Below, one piece after another: positions 51,101-55,612 of a stretch of DNA of 55,612 nt. A model generated the notes under the pieces. It saw only the letters and a list, made by a program, of their open reading frames with translations, did not search any database and had not been told where the DNA came from. Origin of the DNA: Chloroflexota bacterium. GTDB taxonomy: Bacteria; Chloroflexota; Chloroflexia; Thermomicrobiales; JADLAZ01. How positions within the stretch are numbered: position 1 is the stretch's first letter; the number at the start of each line of letters is the position of its first letter. The position numbers were made by a program, and so were the translations under genes. Location of the stretch: NCBI GenBank assembly GCA_020849725.1, contig JADLAZ010000130.1, forward strand, positions 1 through 55,612, written 5' to 3'.

Positions 51101-54100
51101 GGATGTGGCCGGCGGTGGCCATCGCCGCGGTCGGGCTGGCGCTGGTCAGCCTGCTGGCCCCGGCCAGCGCACCGATCGCCCTGCCGCTGCTGCTGGCCTG
51201 GCTGGTGTCGCCGATCTTGGCCGACCGGCTGAGTCGACCCGCGCGCTTGCGCCGGCGGGTGCTGACGCCGGATGAAGCGCGACGCATCCGGCTGCTCGCC
51301 TACCGCACCTGGCGCTTCTTCGTCGACTTTGTCGGCCCGGCCGATCACTGGTTGCCACCCGACAACTTCCAGGAGGAACCGAAGGGAGAGCTGGCGCACC
51401 GGACCTCGCCGACGAATATCGGACTGCTGCTGCTGTCGACGCTGGCGGCGCACGACCTCGGCTACCTGACCGCGCGCGACCTGTTGGACCGCCTCGAGCG
51501 GACGCTGGCGACGATGACCGATCTGGAGCGCTTCCAGGGGCATTTCTACAACTGGTACGACACGGAAACGCGTGCCGTCCTGCCGCCGGCCTATGTCTCG
51601 ACGGTCGACAGCGGCAACCTGGTCGGCCATCTGATCGCGCTCAAGCAGGGATTGCTGGCGCTGGGGGACGCACCGCTCATCGGCACGCGCCTCATTGCCG
51701 GGCTGCGCGATGCCGCCTGGCTGCTCGAGGCCGACGCCGGCCAGCCGCCGCCCGGCCTGGCGGCGGCCCTGCGTGAGGTGCTCGCGGTGTTGCAGGGACC
51801 GCCGGTCGGCGCCGCCGCAACCCAGAACTGGCTGGCGCGACTGACCGCCGCCGCCGACGCGCTCGTGGCGGCCGCCCCGGCGGACAGCCTGGCGGCGGCG
51901 CGGGCGGCCCAGCTCCGCCAGTCGCTCTGGCCGGTGCAGACCGGCGTCGACGCCATTCTGCCCTGGCTCACGCGGCTACCACTGGCGCCAGCCGCCATCG
52001 ACCGCACGATCGACGCCTGGCGTGAACTGCTGGCGCTGCTCGATGCTGAGCCGACGCTGGCCTCAGTCGCGGCGCTGCCGCAGGCCGCCAGCCCGGCGCT
52101 GGCGGGCCTGCGCGCGACGGTGACCGACGGTGAGGCGCGCGCCTGGCTCGATGCGCTGGCTGGCGCGCTGGACCAGGGAGCGGCCGAGGCGGCCGCCACA
52201 CTTGCCCAGGCCGACCGGCTGGCGGCCGAGGCTGACGGCTTCATCCGCGCCACGGATTTCCGCCTGCTCTACGACGGCCAGCGCGACCTCTTCGCCATCG
52301 GCTACCGGGTGGCGGATGGGCGGCTCGATAATTCGGCCTACGATCTGCTGGCATCTGAGGCGCGCCTGGCCAGCTTCGTCGCCATCGCCAAGGGCGATGT
52401 GCCGCTGGAACACTGGTTCCGCCTCGGCCGCCCGCTGACGCGCACAGCCGGTGGCCGCATGCTGCTCTCCTGGAGCGGCACGATGTTCGAATACCTGATG
52501 CCGTTGCTGGTGATGCGGCGCTACCCGGTGACCCTGCTCGACGAGACCTACGATGTCGTCGTGCGCCGCCACATCGCCTACGGGCGGCAGCGCGGCGTGC
52601 CCTGGGGCATCTCCGAAGCGGCCTACGCGGTCTTCGATCTGGAGTTGACCTATCAGTACCGCGCCTTCGGCGTGCCCGGCACCGGCCTGCGCCGCGGCCT
52701 GAGCGAGGACCTGGTAGTGGCGCCGTATGCCTCGATCCTGGCTGGTCCCGTCGACCCACGCGCCGTGCTGGCGAATCTGGACCGGCTCGCCCGGCTGGGC
52801 CTCGGCGGACGCTATGGGCTGTACGAGTCGATCGACTACACGGCTGCCCGCCAGCCAGAGCGCGTCCACGGCGTTATCGTGCGCACCTACATGGCCCACC
52901 ACCAGGGCATGATCCTGGTGACGCTGGCGAACTGGCTCGATGGCGAGGCGATGGTGGAGCGTTTCCACACCGAGCCAGCGACGCGCGCGGTTGAGTTGCT
53001 GCTGCAGGAGCGCCTGCCGCGTCAGACGCCGCTGGTCCAGCCGCACCTGGCCGAGGTGGCGGTGACGGAGGAGACGGTCGACACCGGCCAGGCCATCCGA
53101 CACTTCACGACGCCACAGTCGGCCGCACCGCGCATCCACCTGCTGTCCAACAGCGAGTACGGCGTCATGATCACCAATGCTGGCGCCGGCTACAGCTACT
53201 GGCGCGAGACGGCGATCTCCCGCTGGCGCGAGGACACGACCCGCGATCACTGGGGCTTCTTCATCTACGTGCGCGACCTGGCCGGCGGCCCGATCTGGTC
53301 GAGTGGCTATCAGCCCACCACCAGTCCGGCCGACGTGTACGATGTCACCTTCGCCATCGGTAAGGCCGAGATCCGGCGGCGCGACCGCGACATCGAGACC
53401 CACACCGAGATCGCCGTCTCGCCGGAGGACGACGTCGAAGTCCGGCGGGTCACGCTCCTGAACCTCAGCGATCGCGAGCGCGCCCTGGAGTTGACCAGCT
53501 ACGCCGAGATCGCGCTGGCCACTCCGGCAGCCGACGCCGCCCACCCGGCGTTCAGCAAGCTCTTTGTCGAAACGGAGCATGTGCCGGAGCACACTGCGCT
53601 GCTAGCCAGCCGCCGGCCGCGCGCCGCCAGCGACGGGCGCGTGTGGGCGCTGCACACATTGGCTGTCGCCGGCGAGGTCATGGGCGCGGCCACCTGGGAG
53701 ACGGACCGGGCGCGCTTCCTGGGGCGTGGCCGCACACCAGCCGCGCCGGCGGCGGTGGTCGATGGCGTCGATCTGTCGGGCACAGTCGGGGCGGTGCTGG
53801 ACCCAATCTTCAGCCTGCGCCAGCAGGTGCGGCTGGCGCCCGGGGCGTCGGTCAGCCTGACATGGGCGCTCGGCGCGGCCGACAGCCGCGAGAGCGCGCT
53901 GGCGCTCGCCGAGAAATATACCGACCCCCGTTCGGCCGAGCGGGCGCTGGCGATGGCCTGGACCTACGACCAGATCGAGCTGCATCACCTGAACCTGAGC
54001 GCCGCTGATGCGCACCGCTTTCTGCGCCTGGCGGCACGCCTGCTCTACAGCGAGCCGACGCTGCGCCCGCCGGCGAACGTCCTGGGGCACAATCGGGGGA

Positions 54101-55612
54101 CGCAGGCCGGTCTGTGGCGGTACGGCATCTCCGGCGATCTGCCGATCGTGCTGGTGCAACTGCTGGATGCCGAGGAGTTGGGGCTGCTGCACGAGTTGCT
54201 GCGGGCGCACGAATACTGGCGGCGCAACCGCCTGTTCGTCGATCTGGTGATCCTGAACGAGGACCGGGGCGGCTACCAGCAGGCGCTGCACGAGCGCATT
54301 CAGACGCTGGTGCAGGGTAGCACGACGCCAGGCCTGTTCGGCGCGCATGGTGGTGTCAGCCTGCTTCGCGGCGACACAATGAGCGAGGACGACCGGGTGC
54401 TGTTCCTGACGGTGGCGAGGGCAGTGCTGGTCGGCAGCCGTGGCGATCTGGAGCGGCAACTGGCGGTCGCACCGCCGCTGCTGACGCTGCCGCCCCGGCT
54501 GACACCGCGCCGCGAGCCGCCGCCGGACCCACCCGGCGCGCTGCCGCCGCTGGATTTGCTCCTGCACAATGGTCTGGGAGGCTTCACCGGCGACGGGCGC
54601 GAGTACATCATCGAGGTGCGCCCGGGTGTGCCGACGCCCGCGCCCTGGAGCAATATCATCGCCAATCCAGTCGCTGGCTGTTTGGTGACGGAGGCGGGGC
54701 CGGGCTACACCTGGGTCGGCAACAGTCGCGAGAACCGGCTGACGCCCTGGTCCAACGATCCGGTGTCCGATGGGTCGGGCGAGGCGCTCTACCTGCGCGA
54801 TGAGGAGACCGGTGCGGTCTGGTCGGCGACGCCGCGGCCGTGCGGCGCTGACCGGACCTATCGAGTGCGCCATGGCCAGGGCTACACGACATTCGAGCAC
54901 CTCAGCCACGGCCTGGCGCAGGAGCTGACGATCTTCGTGCCGCCCGACGACCCGGTGCGTCTGTGGCGACTGCGGTTGACGAACCGCTCCGGACGACCGC
55001 GCCGACTGTCGGCTACCGCCTACGTCGAGTGGGTGCTGGGTGTGAACCGCGAGTCGATGGCGCCGTTCGTCGTCACCGAGATCGACCGAGCCACGGGCGC
55101 GCTGCTGGCGCGCAACGCCTACAACGGCGAGTTCGCCGGCCGGATCGCCTTTGCCGCCGTCAACCGCCGCGACCGGACGCTAACGGCTGATCGGCTGGAG
55201 TTCATCGGGCGTAACGGCAGCTGCAGCCGGCCGGCCGGGCTGGGCCGCATCGCGCTGTCGGGCCGGGTCGGCGCCGGCCTTGACCCGTGCGCGGCGCTGC
55301 AGGCGCCATTCGATGTGCCCCCGGATGGACAGGTGGAGATCGTCTTCGTGCTGGGCGAGGCGGCCGATCGCACCGCCGTCGCGACGCTCGTCTCGCGCTA
55401 CTACGATGCCGGCGCGGTGGCGGCGGCGCTGGCAGAGACGATCGCGCGCTGGGAGGAAGTGCTGGGTGGCGTGCAGGTGCGGACACCGGAGCCGGCCTGG
55501 GACGTGCTGCTCAACCGCTGGCTGCTCTATCAGACGCAGGGCTGCCGTGTCTGGGCGCGCTCGGCCTTCTACCAGTCGGGTGGCGCGTACGGCTTCCGCG
55601 ACCAGATCCAGG
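48166..55612 (+). CDS. ndvB: Cyclic beta-1,2-glucan synthase (NdvB/Cgs type), 3' truncated by window end
   Basis: 2482 codons are present in one uninterrupted frame. Order: an N-terminal region (LVAHTDSQLDDETL, ENLRRLAEG); membrane helices near residues 455-505; the GT84 glucosyltransferase domain with DADTQLPPG (D664-x-D666), EGSYIGKGIYDVDAF and QHRWARGDWQLLPW (Q810-x-x-R-W); more membrane helices (~845-1010); the helical region with TSPTNIGLLLLSTLAAHDLGY; MAHHQGMILV; and two beta-sandwich/GH94-like modules. It ends in GGAYGFRDQIQ, just entering the GH94 phosphorylase active site. The enzyme builds, cyclises and trims beta-1,2-glucans from UDP-glucose at the inner membrane. ATG 48166 follows GAGGGAAAG. 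Confidence 0.93.
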   Translation, partial: MVPVEIVAWVAALISPVSVAALVSGVPDMLEGAAGELLIALLLVGLVQTEVGDQGGTPPDLTPLREEMLSQDRLEHLAVELASNTRVTTAGRSPQRLIPRLIDNERALARVYTHFARVGLRERFSVPAAQWLLDNYHAVQEQVREVRQDLPRGYERELPRMTTEPYAGFLQVYRMAVTLVAHTDSQLDDETLTRFVQAYQTVRPLRLGELWAFPIALRLALIENLRRLAEGAVTAHQAGESANRWLDDLLERSERPSDLVLLLADGLHEPGRRGDAFLVQVLQRLHDSQTPLLLARQWLEQRLAESGLTADALIRGENQRQAANHVSVGNVFTSMRTVSSLDWATFVERVSLVEGLLRHDPVGAYARMDFATRDRYRHEVEDLARRSGADEVDVARRALALAGAVATPDDDDHRLAHVGYYLIDAGRPALERALRYRPALTTRLYRLVTAWPTAGYLAAVLVGTAALLAVVAAPLALLVTLLVVAAAPVSELAIGLVNWLLTLVLPPRRLPKLDFSDAIPPMARTVVAVPVLLTDEAGIRDDLDGLTIRALANYDVNLTFVLLSDFADAPQATMPDDERLLAVASDGIRDLNARDGDDRPDRFVLLHRPRRWNPLQERWMGWERKRGKLHELNRWLRGADDCDFAHIVGDARALIGARYVITLDADTQLPPGIASRLIGAMAHPLNRPVIDPRRHVVVAGYGIVQPRVSPTLGSALASPFARLFAGEAGLDPYTTAVSDVYQDLWGEGSYIGKGIYDVDAFEATLAGRAPDNALLSHDLFEGLHARTALAADIEIFEDYPSRYLVHAQRQHRWARGDWQLLPWLLPWTPTAAGTRAHGDVSLLGWWKLFDNLRRSLVAPSLVVMLLLVWLLVPGAVLGITALALLVLGFPVLSGIAGEVLGLRSITDLRGYLRGLVDKVARDLARFGVTVVLLAHQAALMVDAMVRTLVRLMRRRNLLEWVTAAQSERGLAGARAATDRMWPAVAIAAVGLALVSLLAPASAPIALPLLLAWLVSPILADRLSRPARLRRRVLTPDEARRIRLLAYRTWRFFVDFVGPADHWLPPDNFQEEPKGELAHRTSPTNIGLLLLSTLAAHDLGYLTARDLLDRLERTLATMTDLERFQGHFYNWYDTETRAVLPPAYVSTVDSGNLVGHLIALKQGLLALGDAPLIGTRLIAGLRDAAWLLEADAGQPPPGLAAALREVLAVLQGPPVGAAATQNWLARLTAAADALVAAAPADSLAAARAAQLRQSLWPVQTGVDAILPWLTRLPLAPAAIDRTIDAWRELLALLDAEPTLASVAALPQAASPALAGLRATVTDGEARAWLDALAGALDQGAAEAAATLAQADRLAAEADGFIRATDFRLLYDGQRDLFAIGYRVADGRLDNSAYDLLASEARLASFVAIAKGDVPLEHWFRLGRPLTRTAGGRMLLSWSGTMFEYLMPLLVMRRYPVTLLDETYDVVVRRHIAYGRQRGVPWGISEAAYAVFDLELTYQYRAFGVPGTGLRRGLSEDLVVAPYASILAGPVDPRAVLANLDRLARLGLGGRYGLYESIDYTAARQPERVHGVIVRTYMAHHQGMILVTLANWLDGEAMVERFHTEPATRAVELLLQERLPRQTPLVQPHLAEVAVTEETVDTGQAIRHFTTPQSAAPRIHLLSNSEYGVMITNAGAGYSYWRETAISRWREDTTRDHWGFFIYVRDLAGGPIWSSGYQPTTSPADVYDVTFAIGKAEIRRRDRDIETHTEIAVSPEDDVEVRRVTLLNLSDRERALELTSYAEIALATPAADAAHPAFSKLFVETEHVPEHTALLASRRPRAASDGRVWALHTLAVAGEVMGAATWETDRARFLGRGRTPAAPAAVVDGVDLSGTVGAVLDPIFSLRQQVRLAPGASVSLTWALGAADSRESALALAEKYTDPRSAERALAMAWTYDQIELHHLNLSAADAHRFLRLAARLLYSEPTLRPPANVLGHNRGTQAGLWRYGISGDLPIVLVQLLDAEELGLLHELLRAHEYWRRNRLFVDLVILNEDRGGYQQALHERIQTLVQGSTTPGLFGAHGGVSLLRGDTMSEDDRVLFLTVARAVLVGSRGDLERQLAVAPPLLTLPPRLTPRREPPPDPPGALPPLDLLLHNGLGGFTGDGREYIIEVRPGVPTPAPWSNIIANPVAGCLVTEAGPGYTWVGNSRENRLTPWSNDPVSDGSGEALYLRDEETGAVWSATPRPCGADRTYRVRHGQGYTTFEHLSHGLAQELTIFVPPDDPVRLWRLRLTNRSGRPRRLSATAYVEWVLGVNRESMAPFVVTEIDRATGALLARNAYNGEFAGRIAFAAVNRRDRTLTADRLEFIGRNGSCSRPAGLGRIALSGRVGAGLDPCAALQAPFDVPPDGQVEIVFVLGEAADRTAVATLVSRYYDAGAVAAALAETIARWEEVLGGVQVRTPEPAWDVLLNRWLLYQTQGCRVWARSAFYQSGGAYGFRDQIQ

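Overview
This is a gene-dense, GC-rich bacterial chromosome segment. Gene content suggests Chloroflexota, possibly a Thermomicrobia-like lineage. The clues are long Thr/Pro surface linkers joined to 'FAEGYTG..FDEYL' repeats, BNR/Ycf48-type repeat proteins, a c-type cytochrome fused to a 'FW..GG..FGYP.TEE' domain, an F420-type luciferase-like oxidoreductase, and dispersed palindromes of the GTAGGGGC... type. No rRNA, tRNA or CRISPR array was seen, so the taxonomic call is inference from gene content only.

Layout. 1-9.4 kb: the 5' end of an IS630-type transposase, an FAD-dependent amine oxidase, bifunctional hisIE, a GNAT acetyltransferase, an M20 carbamoylase/allantoate hydrolase, a BNR-repeat protein, a divergent GroEL paralogue that lacks the hydrolytic Asp, and a DapA-family aldolase. 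9.4-14.3 kb: an accessory stretch with DinB, a RelB/RelE-like toxin-antitoxin pair lying between two perfect 34-bp direct repeats, and a large secreted subtilase. 14.4-24.5 kb: SDR, EVE-domain protein, 2Fe-2S ferredoxin, a rhodanese-like lipoprotein without catalytic Cys, a GT4 glycosyltransferase, PrsW protease, a HxlR regulator divergent from an SRPBCC protein, a Uma2 nuclease, an MFS pseudogene, a second DapA-family aldolase and a GH172 (DUF2961) glycosidase. 24.8-30.8 kb: a 1084-residue XRE-ATPase-TPR-LuxR regulator, a secreted cupin, then a scarred region (IS630 remnant, truncated GH172 duplicate, clustered palindromes) and an FAH-family sugar-acid hydrolase/dehydratase.

30.9-36 kb: a ferric-iron ABC transporter operon (fbpA-fbpB-fbpC order) followed by a zinc-ribbon metallo-beta-lactamase protein, with a recognisable sigma-70 promoter and inverted-repeat operator candidates upstream. 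36-40 kb: a GT39-like membrane glycosyltransferase, an F420-type oxidoreductase, a decayed stretch holding HsdR and SnoaL-like remnants, and a cytochrome c. 40.5-46.5 kb: a housekeeping block, rplU-rpmA-rpmE and then the translationally coupled D,D-carboxypeptidase / RluB-like pseudouridine synthase (with a 430-residue disordered tail) / cmk / plsC chain. 46.5-55.6 kb: an SDR, two tiny paralogous proteins of unknown function, and the first 2482 codons of a giant cyclic beta-1,2-glucan synthase (NdvB/Cgs type) that runs off the end.

The most notable items are the GroEL-like protein with a natural D398A-equivalent change, the toxin-antitoxin pair bracketed by copies of the neighbouring protease 3' end, the disordered RluB extension, the four-palindrome intergenic block at 29.7-29.8 kb, and the small 'WLEDAWRHGE' paralogues.
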